Shown one piece after another: positions 19,488 through 27,660 of a DNA stretch of 64,000 nucleotides (the first letter of the stretch is position 1; each line of letters starts with the position of its first letter). The notes beneath the pieces are model-generated. The model had not been told where the DNA came from and searched no databases. It was given only the letters and a program-made list of their open reading frames with translations. Source of the DNA: Kribbella jejuensis (GTDB lineage Bacteria; Actinomycetota; Actinomycetes; Propionibacteriales; Kribbellaceae); the NCBI RefSeq assembly GCF_006715085.1, contig NZ_VFMM01000002.1, positions 310,001-374,000 of the forward strand, read 5' to 3'. The translations under genes were made by a program, and so were the position numbers.

Positions 19488-20096
19488 TTCGGTGGTCAGC
19501 AGGCGTACTCCGATCGCGGCGATCAGAAGGTCGGCCACGGCGATCGCCACGTACGTGGTGAAGCTGGTGAAGCCGGTGGCGAAGATGGCCGGCGTGACGA
19601 CCAGCAGCTGGAAGGCGCCGAAGATTAGTGGCAGGACGGACCAGCCCTGGTTTCGGCGCGACGCGATGCCGTAGCCGATCATGCCGAGGTCGGCGATCAG
19701 CAGGCCGATGCCGAAGACGGCACTGGCTGCGTTGGTGGCCGCATCGTCGAACGTCTTGTCGGCCACGAGGATCAGGACCAGCTCACCGGGCACGGTGATG
19801 GCGAAGCCGATGACCGACAGCGCGGCGAAAACCCTCAGCGAGCGCCGTCCCGTACTGGACGAGACCAGCGCGAACACGCCGTACGCCATCAGTGCCTGCG
19901 TGAGCGCGAAGAAGACCTGCACCCAGCGGAACTGCGCCGGCGTGACGGGGTAGCTGAGGAACTGGTCGGTGACGACCGGAGTGACGAAGAGCAGGGCGGT
20001 GTTGCCCGCGATCGCCAGCAGCGCGCCGGCGATCGCGGCGATCCCGCCGTACTTCCTCCGGGTGAGCGCGACCGAGTGGTCGATGGACAGCGTCAT
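19485..20096 (-). CDS. DUF4386-like multi-spanning membrane protein
   Basis: A 203-residue protein with about six hydrophobic segments, starting RRKYGGIAAIAGALLAIAGN. This pattern and length resemble DUF4386/DUF998-type small membrane proteins of unknown function. ATG 20096 follows GAGGGGGAACC. It is divergent from a TetR gene with only 66 bases between the starts and a palindromic site there, so it is the likely regulated target of that repressor. Confidence 0.65.
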   Translation of the reverse strand: MTLSIDHSVALTRRKYGGIAAIAGALLAIAGNTALLFVTPVVTDQFLSYPVTPAQFRWVQVFFALTQALMAYGVFALVSSSTGRRSLRVFAALSVIGFAITVPGELVLILVADKTFDDAATNAASAVFGIGLLIADLGMIGYGIASRRNQGWSVLPLIFGAFQLLVVTPAIFATGFTSFTTYVAIAVADLLIAAIGVRLLTTE

Positions 20097-20117
20097 GGTT
20101 CCCCCTCGCTGGATATT

Positions 20118-20139
20118 TCACTAGAGTGCTCACTAGTGA
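20118..20139. promoter_or_regulatory. Candidate TetR operator between divergent genes
   Basis: TCACTAG occurs twice 12 bases apart (20118 and 20130). The second copy is the perfect palindrome TCACTAGTGA and the first is near-palindromic (CACTAGAGTG). The site lies between the two divergent start codons, next to the -10 candidate TAGAGT (20149-20154) for tetR. Confidence 0.5.
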
Positions 20140-20162
20140 TGAATCCAGTAGAGTGTGGTCTC

Positions 20163-20786
20163 GTGGCAGATGTCAAGCAGTCCCGGCGGGAGAAGGCGCA
20201 GGAGACGCGCCGGCGGATGGTGGCGGCGGCGTACCGCCGGTTCACCGAGGACGGGTACTCCGCGACGCCGATGGACGTGATCGCCAAGGACGCCGGGGTC
20301 GCGGTGCAGACGCTGTACTTCACGTTCCGTACCAAGGGCGACCTGCTGCAGGCGGCGTACGAGTTCGCGGTCGAGGGACCGGTGCCGGTACCGCCACACC
20401 TGTCGGACTGGTGGCGCGCGGCCGAGGAAGCACCGGACATCGAGACGGCGCTGCGGCTGTTCGTCGACGGCACGATGACGGTCTTCGAACGCGCGGCGCC
20501 GCTCGTGTGGGTGGTCCTCGGCGACGAGAACGCACGCAAGAGCTACGAGTACAACGACGGCCTGCGCCGCACGGGCTACGAGCGCGCGATCACGTTCCTG
20601 GCCGCCAAACACCCTCTCCGTGAGGGTCTTTCGGAGACTCGCGCCCGCGACATCCTGCTGGTCCTACTGGGCCCTCAGCTCTACAACCAGTACACCCGAG
20701 ACCTCAACTGGACCGCCGAAGAGGTCGCGGCCTGGACCACGAACGCCCTACTGGAGCAGCTGTTCGGCGTCAGTTCGGGACGATGA
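20163..20786 (+). CDS. TetR/AcrR family transcriptional regulator
   Basis: A 207-residue protein with the N-terminal TetR DNA-binding domain: SRREKAQETRRRMVAAAYRRF followed by GVAVQTLYFTFRTKGDLL as the recognition helix region (about residues 32-50). The C-terminal ligand-binding domain is Trp-rich. GTG 20163 is chosen because TAGAGT lies eight bases upstream (leaderless); ATG 20139 is an in-frame alternative. It probably represses itself and the divergent membrane protein through the TCACTAG sites. Its 3' end overlaps the convergent DUF3017 gene by 17 bases. Confidence 0.87.
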   Translation: MADVKQSRREKAQETRRRMVAAAYRRFTEDGYSATPMDVIAKDAGVAVQTLYFTFRTKGDLLQAAYEFAVEGPVPVPPHLSDWWRAAEEAPDIETALRLFVDGTMTVFERAAPLVWVVLGDENARKSYEYNDGLRRTGYERAITFLAAKHPLREGLSETRARDILLVLLGPQLYNQYTRDLNWTAEEVAAWTTNALLEQLFGVSSGR

Positions 20787-21045
20787 GGCCCAGGACGGCG
20801 ATGGCGACGGCGGTGAGGAAGAGGAAGGTCGTGTCGAACATGCGGCTGCGGACGTGCAGGAGGCCGGCGGCCGTGTCGGAGAGGCTGGCGCGGAGGACTG
20901 CGGCCAGGCCCACCGAGCCGGCGAACACGAGGACTCCGTTGCGCCAGTTGTAGAACCAGATGACGACCAGGCCGGTCAGGGCAACCAGCAGCGACAAGGC
21001 CAGCGGCCACTGGCTGCGGCGCTGGGCCTCGCCGGCCATCAGCAC
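20770..21045 (-). CDS. DUF3017 domain small membrane protein
   Basis: A 91-residue protein with two to three hydrophobic segments (ALSLLVALTGLVVIWF, then VLVFAGSVGLAAVL, then LFLTAVAIAVLGLIV), as in DUF3017 proteins. In many actinobacteria these lie directly downstream of folD, as here (55-base gap, same strand). The role is unknown. GTG 21045 and ATG 21039 are both possible starts. Confidence 0.75.
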   Translation of the reverse strand: MLMAGEAQRRSQWPLALSLLVALTGLVVIWFYNWRNGVLVFAGSVGLAAVLRASLSDTAAGLLHVRSRMFDTTFLFLTAVAIAVLGLIVPN

Positions 21046-21100
21046 GTCACACCCGTCGCGAACGCGGCACCGGCCACGGGTCGGCCGCTCGGGTTCCTGC

Positions 21101-21958
21101 TCACCTCGCGAGGCCCGCTTCGGCGGCTTCGACGACGTTGGTCAGCAGCATCGCGCGGGTCATCGGGCCGATGCCGCCGGGCATCGGGGCGATCCAGGAC
21201 GCCTGCTCGCGGGCCGCCTGCTCGATGTCGCCGACGATCTTGCCCTCGGCGCTGCGGCTGGTGCCGACGTCGAGGAGTACGGCACCGGGCTTCACCATGT
21301 CCGCGGTGATCAGCCCGGCCGACCCCGCGGCGGCGATCACGATGTCGCCGGTCCGGACGACCGCGGCCAGGTCCTTCGTACCGGTGTGGCACTGGGTGAC
21401 GGTCGCGTTCTCGCTCCTCCGGGTGAACAGCAGGCCCATCGGGCGGCCCGCGGTCACGCCACGCCCGACCACGACGACATGGGCGCCGGCGATCGGTACG
21501 TCGTACCGCCGGAGAATCTCCACGCAGCCCTTCGGCGTGCACGGCAGCGGGCCGTCCTGCCCGAGGACGAGCTTGCCGAGGCTGACCGGGTGCAGGCCGT
21601 CGGCGTCCTTGGCCGGGTCGATCAGCCCGAGGATCGTGTTCGTGTCGACGTGCTTCGGCAGCGGGAGCTGGACGATGAAGCCGGTACAGCTCGGGTTCTC
21701 GTTGAGCTCGCGCACCTTCGCGGCGATCTCGCCCTCGGTCGCGGTCTCCGGCAGCTCCACCTGGATCGAGGAGATCCCGACCGCGGCGCAGTCGCGGTGC
21801 TTACCCGCGACGTACGCCCGGCTGCCCGGGTCGTCGCCCACCAGAATCGTCCCGAGCCCAGGCACCACACCCTGCTCGGCGAGCTTCGCGACCCGGACCT
21901 TCAACTCGTCCTTGATCGCCGCCGCCGTCGCCTTACCGTCCAAGATCTGCGCCGTCAC
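21101..21958 (-). CDS. folD: Bifunctional methylenetetrahydrofolate dehydrogenase/cyclohydrolase
   Basis: A 285-residue FolD that interconverts 5,10-methylene-, methenyl- and 10-formyl-tetrahydrofolate and supplies one-carbon units to purine and other pathways (purN and purH are 2-4 kb away). The catalytic Lys is in SRAYVAGK (K53), VQLPLPKHVD and DADGLHP are present, and the Rossmann motif VVGRGVTAGRPMG reads V-T-A where many orthologs have I-V-G. PMPGGIGPMT ends the active site. It starts with GTG 21958. Confidence 0.96.
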   Translation of the reverse strand: MTAQILDGKATAAAIKDELKVRVAKLAEQGVVPGLGTILVGDDPGSRAYVAGKHRDCAAVGISSIQVELPETATEGEIAAKVRELNENPSCTGFIVQLPLPKHVDTNTILGLIDPAKDADGLHPVSLGKLVLGQDGPLPCTPKGCVEILRRYDVPIAGAHVVVVGRGVTAGRPMGLLFTRRSENATVTQCHTGTKDLAAVVRTGDIVIAAAGSAGLITADMVKPGAVLLDVGTSRSAEGKIVGDIEQAAREQASWIAPMPGGIGPMTRAMLLTNVVEAAEAGLAR

Positions 21959-22045
21959 GCCCCGAGTCTCCCACGCCGCGACCTACCACCGACGCCTCGC
22001 CCCCGGGGTTGGGAATGGGTGGGTCCTTGCCGCGGTTCCAGAAGA

Positions 22046-22063
22046 TAGTTTATTCTTGAACTA
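22046..22063. promoter_or_regulatory. Inverted repeat in the pirin promoter region
   Basis: TAGTT (22046-22050) and AACTA (22059-22063) form an inverted repeat of MarR-operator style, 22 bases before the pirin start. No MarR gene is in the window. Confidence 0.3.
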
Positions 22064-22084
22064 CCGACCAGCGAGGAGCACACC

Positions 22085-23074
22085 ATGCCCGCCGTGACCG
22101 TCAACGACATCACCGTCCTGCCGCGGATCAGCCCGCAGGACCCTGCCGCGGTGCACGAGCGGGCCGTGAAGTCGGTGACGTCCGCGCCGAGCGGGTACGA
22201 GGGCGAGGGCTTCCCGGTCCGGCGCGCCTTCGCCGGCGTCGACCTCCGCGACCTGGACCCGTTCATCCACATGGACCAGATGGGCGAGGTGGAGTACGCG
22301 CCGGGCGAGCCGAAGGGCACCCCGTGGCACCCGCACCGCGGTTTCGAGACCGTCACGTACATGCTCGACGGGATCATGGAGCACCAGGACTCCAACGGTG
22401 GTGGCGGCGTGATTTCCAACGGCGACACGCAATGGATGACCGCAGGTAGCGGACTTCTGCACATCGAGACGCCGCCGGAACACCTGGTGCTCAGCGGCGG
22501 CCTGTTCCACGGCATCCAGCTCTGGGTGAACCTGCCGAAGGCGCTCAAGTGGGCGCCGCCGCGGTACCAGGACATCCGCGGCGGCGACTCCGCGCTGCTG
22601 TCCACGCCGGACGGCGGATCGTTGATCCGGGTTATCGCCGGTACGGTCGACGGGCACGACGGCCCGGGTTCGACGCACACCCCGATCACGCTGGTGCACG
22701 CGACGGTCAGCCCGGGCGCCGAGATGGTGCTGCCGTGGCAGCCGGACTACAACGCGCTCGTCTACGTGCTGGCCGGCCAGGGTACGGTCGGCGCCGACCG
22801 GCGGCCGATCCGCAAGGGGCAGTTGGCCGTGTTCGGGCCGGGTGACGTCCTCCGTACGGCGGCCGGTACGACGCAACCGCAGGCGGAGCCGAACCTCGAC
22901 GTCCTGGTGATCGGCGGCCGCCCGATCCGCGAGCCGATCGCGATGGCCGGCCCGTTCGTGATGAACACCCGCGCCGAGGTGATCCAGGCCTTCGAGGACT
23001 TCCAGGCCGGCAAGCTCGGCAGCATCCCCGCGGTCCACGGCGCACCGACCGAATTAGGTAGTACTGAGAACTAA
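22085..23074 (+). CDS. Pirin family protein (double cupin)
   Basis: A 329-residue pirin. The N-terminal cupin carries the metal site: HPHRGFETVTYML supplies His residues and HIETPPE the Glu. PFIHMDQMG just before is typical of the family. The C-terminal cupin contains the GRPIREPIAMAGPFVMNT signature. Bacterial pirins have been linked to quercetinase activity and redox or transcription control, but the role here is unknown. GAGGAG precedes ATG 22085. Its stop codon overlaps that of the convergent cupin gene (TAA/TAG sharing 23072-23073). Confidence 0.9.
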   Translation: MPAVTVNDITVLPRISPQDPAAVHERAVKSVTSAPSGYEGEGFPVRRAFAGVDLRDLDPFIHMDQMGEVEYAPGEPKGTPWHPHRGFETVTYMLDGIMEHQDSNGGGGVISNGDTQWMTAGSGLLHIETPPEHLVLSGGLFHGIQLWVNLPKALKWAPPRYQDIRGGDSALLSTPDGGSLIRVIAGTVDGHDGPGSTHTPITLVHATVSPGAEMVLPWQPDYNALVYVLAGQGTVGADRRPIRKGQLAVFGPGDVLRTAAGTTQPQAEPNLDVLVIGGRPIREPIAMAGPFVMNTRAEVIQAFEDFQAGKLGSIPAVHGAPTELGSTEN

Positions 23075-23382
23075 CCCTCGGGGTAGAAGAGGAACAGGGT
23101 GCAGCCCGCGGTCGACTGCGGGACGTGCGACGACCCGGCCGGTGCGTGGATGAACGAGCCGGCCGGGTAGTCGCGTTCACCGTCGTTGAAGATGCCGTCG
23201 ACGACGAAGACCTCCTCGGGGCCCGGGTCGTGTACGTCGATGCCTTGCCAGCGTGAGCCCGGGTCCATCTGCAGGACGTACGCCTTGGCGACCTCGCCCG
23301 ACCAGAGCGGTCGGAGGCGGATGCCGGGGAAGACTTCGCGGACGGGTGCGTCGTGCATCGACGCCCATTCGTAGGTTTCCAT
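23071..23382 (-). CDS. Small cupin-domain protein (ChrR/anti-sigma cupin-like)
   Basis: A 103-residue single cupin: IDVHDPGPEEVFVVDG, then the second cupin motif FNDGERDYPAGSFIHAPAGS with its metal-binding His and Gly. This layout resembles the ChrR-type cupin fold or an enzyme such as acetylacetone dioxygenase-like cupins. ATG 23382 (METYEWASMHD) is the natural start; the open frame beyond it lies in the divergent regulator. Start-to-start distance to the divergent GlxA regulator is 72 bases, so the regulator may control it. Confidence 0.75.
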   Translation of the reverse strand: METYEWASMHDAPVREVFPGIRLRPLWSGEVAKAYVLQMDPGSRWQGIDVHDPGPEEVFVVDGIFNDGERDYPAGSFIHAPAGSSHVPQSTAGCTLFLFYPEG

Positions 23383-23454
23383 GTCGTCGATTCTCGGGTT
23401 GTGCACAGGTTTGTCCCCAGTGTCTGGATAGTCTCGGTGCGGTACTTTTCTGCC

Positions 23455-24375
23455 ATGCATCGAGTGGTCGCGCTGGTGACTGCGCCGCAGGCCAGCTTCG
23501 AGTTCGGGTGTGCGGCGGTGGTGTTCCGGGATCCGCCGTACCGGTTCAGCGTGTGTGCTGAGCGGGCGGGGAGCGTGCGCACCACCGAGGGAGTCGACAT
23601 GGTGGTACGCGCGGGGCTCCGGGCGCTGGATCGGGCGGACACGATCGTGGTGCCAGGGTGGTTGCCGGTCGATCGGGTGCCGCCGGCGGCGGTGGTCATG
23701 GCGTTGCGGCGGGCGCATCGGCGGGGTGCCCGGTTGGTCAGCATCTGCTCGGGGGCGTACTTGCTCGCGGCAACCGGTCTGCTGGACGGTCGGCGGGTGG
23801 CCACGCATTGGCGGTATGCGGACGAGCTGCAGCGGCGGTTTCCTGCGGTGCGCGTGGATGCGGACGTGCTCTACATCGATCACGGCGATGTGGCGACCAG
23901 CGGTGGGTCCGGTACCGGGATCGACCTGTGTCTGGAGTTGGTACGGCGGGACTTCGGGGCGGCGTATGCGGCGCGGGTCGCGCGGCGGATGGTGATGCCG
24001 CCACATCGCGAAGGCGGTCAGTCGCAGTACCGCTCCGAGGACGAGGTGGCCACCGAATCCTTGGGTGGGGTGTTGGAGTGGGCGGGCGAGCGGTTGGCGG
24101 ATCCGTTGACCGTCGGGGATCTGGCTCGGCGGGCGAATGTGTCGGAGCGGACGCTGGCCCGGCGGTTCGGGGAGCAGCTAGGGGTTTCGCCGGGGCAGTG
24201 GCTGCTGGCCCAGCGGATCGCGCGGACGCGGGTGTTGCTGGAGGAGACCGACCTGTCGGTGGATGCGATCGCCACCAAGGTCGGCCTGTCGTCGGCGACC
24301 AATCTGCGCAGACGGTTCCGCGCCGCGCTCCGGACGACCCCGAGCGCCTACCGCCGGGCGTATCAGGGCAAGTAG
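23455..24375 (+). CDS. GlxA family transcriptional regulator (DJ-1/PfpI + AraC)
   Basis: A 306-residue regulator. The N-terminal DJ-1/PfpI-like domain begins MHRVVALVTAPQASFEFG and has the nucleophile-elbow segment SICSGAYLLA (Cys about residue 100). The C-terminal AraC domain has two helix-turn-helices (LTVGDLARRANVSERTLARR, then AIATKVGLSSATNLRRRF). GlxA-type regulators usually control neighbouring catabolic genes. ATG 23455 fits a leaderless start (TACTTT at 23443-23448, six bases upstream). It is divergent from the small cupin gene and overlaps the phosphotransferase gene at its 3' end by 13 bases. Confidence 0.88.
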   Translation: MHRVVALVTAPQASFEFGCAAVVFRDPPYRFSVCAERAGSVRTTEGVDMVVRAGLRALDRADTIVVPGWLPVDRVPPAAVVMALRRAHRRGARLVSICSGAYLLAATGLLDGRRVATHWRYADELQRRFPAVRVDADVLYIDHGDVATSGGSGTGIDLCLELVRRDFGAAYAARVARRMVMPPHREGGQSQYRSEDEVATESLGGVLEWAGERLADPLTVGDLARRANVSERTLARRFGEQLGVSPGQWLLAQRIARTRVLLEETDLSVDAIATKVGLSSATNLRRRFRAALRTTPSAYRRAYQGK

Positions 24376-25001
24376 TCGTCGATCTCGACGGTCAGGTACT
24401 GCTCGATCCGCGGGTCGTCCGGATCGCCGCCGTACAACTCGACGAAGCGCCGCGCCGCGGGCGGTCCGCCGTACTGCGGGTTCAGGTTGCCCCGCAGGCT
24501 CCCGAACATCAGCGAGAGATCGACGTACCGATCGCCGGTGCCCAGGCGACTCAGGTCGAGGAGGCCGGCGAACCGCAGTGTTTCCGGGTCGATGAAGACG
24601 TTCGGTGCGCAGTAGTCCCCGTGCGTGACGGCCGAGCCGTCGCCGGGGAACGGCGAATCGAAAGGACATCCGCTCAACGAGTCCAGCGCGCGCAGACCGG
24701 CGGCCAGCGCGGCCAGGACGGCCGGGCGGTCGGCGGCGGGCCAGTCCTGGGAGGCGTCCCGTCCCGCCAACTCGGTGGTCAGCAACCAGTTGTTGCCGCG
24801 GTCAACGATCCCCGGGCACGGGAATCCGGTCGACCCGAGCCACGCCAACCGGTCGGCCTCGGCCGGAACACCGGCTCCGGCCTTGTAGTAAAGGCGTTCC
24901 GAGCCGCGGGTCAGCCGGACGACGGTCGCCTCGGAGCATCCGACGTGGACCACCGAGGCGCCGTCGGCACCGAATCGATCCTGGAGTACGTTGAGATCCA
25001 C
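24363..25001 (-). CDS. Aminoglycoside 3'-phosphotransferase-like kinase, short
   Basis: A 212-residue APH-fold protein: ATP-site Lys in RLYYKAG (K40), catalytic loop THGDYCAPN with D129 and N134, and metal-binding GLLDLSR D149. HGDYC is characteristic of the APH(3') branch. It is shorter than classic APH(3') enzymes (about 260 residues), with a short N-lobe and C-terminal end, so resistance activity should not be assumed; a housekeeping small-molecule kinase is possible. GTG 25001 abuts the stop of the chitinase gene upstream on the same strand, so the two are co-transcribed. Confidence 0.78.
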   Translation of the reverse strand: MDLNVLQDRFGADGASVVHVGCSEATVVRLTRGSERLYYKAGAGVPAEADRLAWLGSTGFPCPGIVDRGNNWLLTTELAGRDASQDWPAADRPAVLAALAAGLRALDSLSGCPFDSPFPGDGSAVTHGDYCAPNVFIDPETLRFAGLLDLSRLGTGDRYVDLSLMFGSLRGNLNPQYGGPPAARRFVELYGGDPDDPRIEQYLTVEIDDYLP

Positions 25002-26252
25002 TCACCGAAGGTTACGGTGCAACGCCGAGATCAGCTCCCCATTTGCGGTGTCACCGTCCAGCGACCAGATCATCGCGCCGCCGAGATCACGCTGCGAGAT
25101 GTACTGCGCCTTGCGTGCCATCTCGACCGGATCGTCCCAGGTCCAGAACGTCGTACCGTCGAACAGCCAGGCGAATCCGGCGCGGTTGTCGCGGTAGACC
25201 GTGTAGTTCGCCAGCTGCGCCTTCAAGTACCGGTAGTCGTCCGTACCGGCCTCGAATGTTCCCGGCGCCGGCCCGGTCGACGGCTGGAAGAGCCCGTGGT
25301 TCTGGTTCGTCACCCCGGTCCACCCGTGCGAGTAGAACGGCACGCCCATCACTAGTTTGTCCCGCGGCGCGCCACGCGACAGGTACGCGTCGATCGTCAC
25401 CCGTGAGCTGAACTCGGGCGTGGTCGGATCGCCCGCCGGACCGCGCAGAGCGGACTGCTGGTTCGTGAGGTTCTCCCACGGACCGTGGTAGTCGTACCCC
25501 TGCGTCGTACCGAACGTCAGGTCCTTGAACAGCTGCCGGACCTCGAACCCGCGATCGATCATCGCCGGATTCGCCGGCAGGAATGCGGTCAGGTTGTACC
25601 GCGGTCCCATTTGCTTGCGGTACTCGTGGACCAGCGCGGTGAAGTTCTGCTTGTCCTCGGGCCGGATCACGTTGCCCGGGTTGCCGTCGCTGGCCGGCCA
25701 CTCCCAGTCCAGGTCGACCCCGTCGAAGATCCCCTCCGCCGCGCCCGCGGGGAGACCCGGCAGGTTCCCCTTCAGCCACAGGTCGATGCAGGACTTCACG
25801 TGCGCGGCCCGCGACGCCGGCGTGAGGGCCGCGTCGGAGAAGTGCGCCGAGCCGGTCCAGCCGCCGAGCGAGATGCTGATCCGCAGCTTCGGGTACTTCT
25901 GCTTGAGTTCCTTGAGCTGGTTCAGGTTTCCGTTGAGCACCTGACCCGGCTCGTCGGCCTTGCCGTTCACACTCTGCTCGGCGGTGAACGGCCGCTGGTA
26001 GTCGGCCCACGGATCGCTGCTGGTGCAGTTCCCCTGGGCGTCGACGAAGCCGAACGCGTAGTTGATCTGGGTCAGCCGCGCCGCGGACCCGTTCTTCACC
26101 AGATCGCTGACCAGGAAGTTCCGGCCGTACCCGCTCCAGTTGGTGTAGTACCCGACCACTCGCTTGCTCTCGTGCGCTTCCGCCGGCACCGCAAGAGTCG
26201 TTGGTACGACCATCGCAGCCGCCAGCAGCAGCCCCAGACTCCGACGCCTCAT
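25002..26252 (-). CDS. Secreted GH18 chitinase
   Basis: A 416-residue protein with a signal peptide (RRRSLGLLLAAAMVVPTTLA, cleavage near AEA-H about residue 27) and one GH18 catalytic domain. The GH18 motif is intact: FDGVDLDWEW with D180, D182 and acid E184. SISLGGW precedes it as usual. There is no carbohydrate-binding module. It should degrade chitin or chitooligosaccharides outside the cell, consistent with the amino-sugar genes at 61-64 kb. ATG 26252 begins the signal peptide; upstream in-frame codons lack one. It is followed with no gap by the phosphotransferase gene. Confidence 0.93.
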   Translation of the reverse strand: MRRRSLGLLLAAAMVVPTTLAVPAEAHESKRVVGYYTNWSGYGRNFLVSDLVKNGSAARLTQINYAFGFVDAQGNCTSSDPWADYQRPFTAEQSVNGKADEPGQVLNGNLNQLKELKQKYPKLRISISLGGWTGSAHFSDAALTPASRAAHVKSCIDLWLKGNLPGLPAGAAEGIFDGVDLDWEWPASDGNPGNVIRPEDKQNFTALVHEYRKQMGPRYNLTAFLPANPAMIDRGFEVRQLFKDLTFGTTQGYDYHGPWENLTNQQSALRGPAGDPTTPEFSSRVTIDAYLSRGAPRDKLVMGVPFYSHGWTGVTNQNHGLFQPSTGPAPGTFEAGTDDYRYLKAQLANYTVYRDNRAGFAWLFDGTTFWTWDDPVEMARKAQYISQRDLGGAMIWSLDGDTANGELISALHRNLR

Positions 26253-26362
26253 GACACCCCCATCGGACGATTCCTGCGCCACACAGTAGAACCGCGCACA
26301 CACTTACACAATGTCTCTGCAAAAACTCACTGGATGCCCCCGTGAGCCCGCATGCTGGCCGG

Positions 26363-27607
26363 ATGACGATCGACAGCGCGGTTGACTGCCCGCAGTGCAG
26401 CCGGCCGTTGCCGCAGGACAAGCGGTACGCGGTCTGGTGCCGGCACTGCGGGTGGAACCTGGGGCCCGCGCCCACGCCGGACGAGCCGGCCTGGCAGCTC
26501 GAGCGGGAACGCAAACTCGCCGATTCGCTCGTCGAACGCCCGGCGTCAGGACCGGAGCGGTCGCTCGGTGCGTTCCTGTTGTCGTTGCCGGTCCTGCTCG
26601 TGCCGCTACCCGGTCTGCTCGGTGGAATCGCCCTGCTCGCGTTCTACCGCCCGATCTGGTTCGCGGCGCCGTTCGCGGCGGTCCTGTTCGTCATCACAGC
26701 GATCTTCCGTCCGCGCATCACCCGCCTCCCGGACGGCGCGCAGTACGTCACCAGGGCCGAAGCACCCCAGCTGTACGACGTCCTCGACCGCTTGGCCGCG
26801 CACACCGGTACGCCGAAACTGGGACACGTCGTCGTCACCACCGGCACCCGGATCGCGGTCGACCGGGTCGGTTGGCGCTACCGCCGTACGCTCCGCATCG
26901 GCCTCGCGGCCTGGAGCGTCCTCGGCCCGCAGGAGCGGTACGCCGCACTCGCACACGCCCTGTACGACGACCAGCGCGGCCTGCACGACCGGGTGCTCGG
27001 CGCCGCGCAGCACATCATCGGCGAACTCGCGGCGGCCGTCACGCCGGGCGCGCTCGACTCCGCCGGCGACGGGCGGATCAAACACTCCGAAGGCGTCGTG
27101 GTGATCGTCGGGCAGGGCAGCGACGACCAGATCCTGCACGCCTGGCTCGTCAAGCTCGGCAGCGCCGTGCTCGGTCCACCGATCCGCGGGTACCGCCGGC
27201 TGCTGCACCGCCTCGACCTGGCCGGCCGGCAGCGGCGCGAGTACCGCATCGACCGCCGGGTGGCCGAGCAGGTCGGATCCGAACCGGCCGCGGCCTCGCT
27301 CGAACGCGTCCTGCTCGCCGGAATCGCCCTGCGCGCCCTCGAGCGGGCCGTTCGGTTCGACCGGTTGACCGATCCGCTCGACACGTTGCGGCGTACCGCG
27401 GCCGAGATCCCCGACCACGAGTTCGCACGGCTGGTGCGCGTGGACCAGGCATCCAACGGGCGCAGCGACGTCGACCATCCGCCGACCTGGCAGCGGACCC
27501 GCCTGTTGCGCGCGCACCCGACGCCGACGACCAGCGTGTTCGCGCCGGTCAAGGACGACGAACTCAGGGCCGCGGCACGAGCGGCAGCCGCCGTGCTGCA
27601 CGAATGA
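26363..27607 (+). CDS. Zinc-ribbon, membrane-spanning pseudo-M48 peptidase-like protein
   Basis: A 414-residue protein. Residues 9-29 form a CxxC...CxxC zinc ribbon (C9, C12, C26, C29). Two hydrophobic segments lie about 68-95 and 98-116. The following region aligns by eye with M48/HtpX-like peptidases: an Asp/Arg-rich strand, then EEL-type helix, a ...DRR-A helix about 280-295 and a late HPPTWQRTRLLRAHP resembling the family's conserved HPxxxxRxxxL. The zinc motif HExxH should be at ALAHALYDD, where H198 is followed by Ala and the second His is Asp202. It therefore lacks the catalytic Glu and one ligand and is probably inactive. ATG 26363 is preferred; GTG 26342 is in frame. Confidence 0.6.
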   Translation: MTIDSAVDCPQCSRPLPQDKRYAVWCRHCGWNLGPAPTPDEPAWQLERERKLADSLVERPASGPERSLGAFLLSLPVLLVPLPGLLGGIALLAFYRPIWFAAPFAAVLFVITAIFRPRITRLPDGAQYVTRAEAPQLYDVLDRLAAHTGTPKLGHVVVTTGTRIAVDRVGWRYRRTLRIGLAAWSVLGPQERYAALAHALYDDQRGLHDRVLGAAQHIIGELAAAVTPGALDSAGDGRIKHSEGVVVIVGQGSDDQILHAWLVKLGSAVLGPPIRGYRRLLHRLDLAGRQRREYRIDRRVAEQVGSEPAAASLERVLLAGIALRALERAVRFDRLTDPLDTLRRTAAEIPDHEFARLVRVDQASNGRSDVDHPPTWQRTRLLRAHPTPTTSVFAPVKDDELRAAARAAAAVLHE

Positions 27608-27647
27608 CGAGATGCGTCAGTCCGCGGTGCGGACCCGGGTACCTGGA

Positions 27648-27653
27648 TAGGGT
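27648..27653 (+). promoter_or_regulatory. Leaderless -10 box of the SBP_3 gene
   Basis: TAGGGT fits TANNNT and ends seven bases before ATG 27661. There is no ribosome site in between. Confidence 0.45.
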
Positions 27654-27660
27654 CGCCGGC

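Noticed and set aside
24363..25001. Clinically relevant aminoglycoside resistance gene
   Set aside because: The HGDYC motif is present but the protein is shorter than APH(3') enzymes and sits in a chitinase operon; resistance cannot be inferred.
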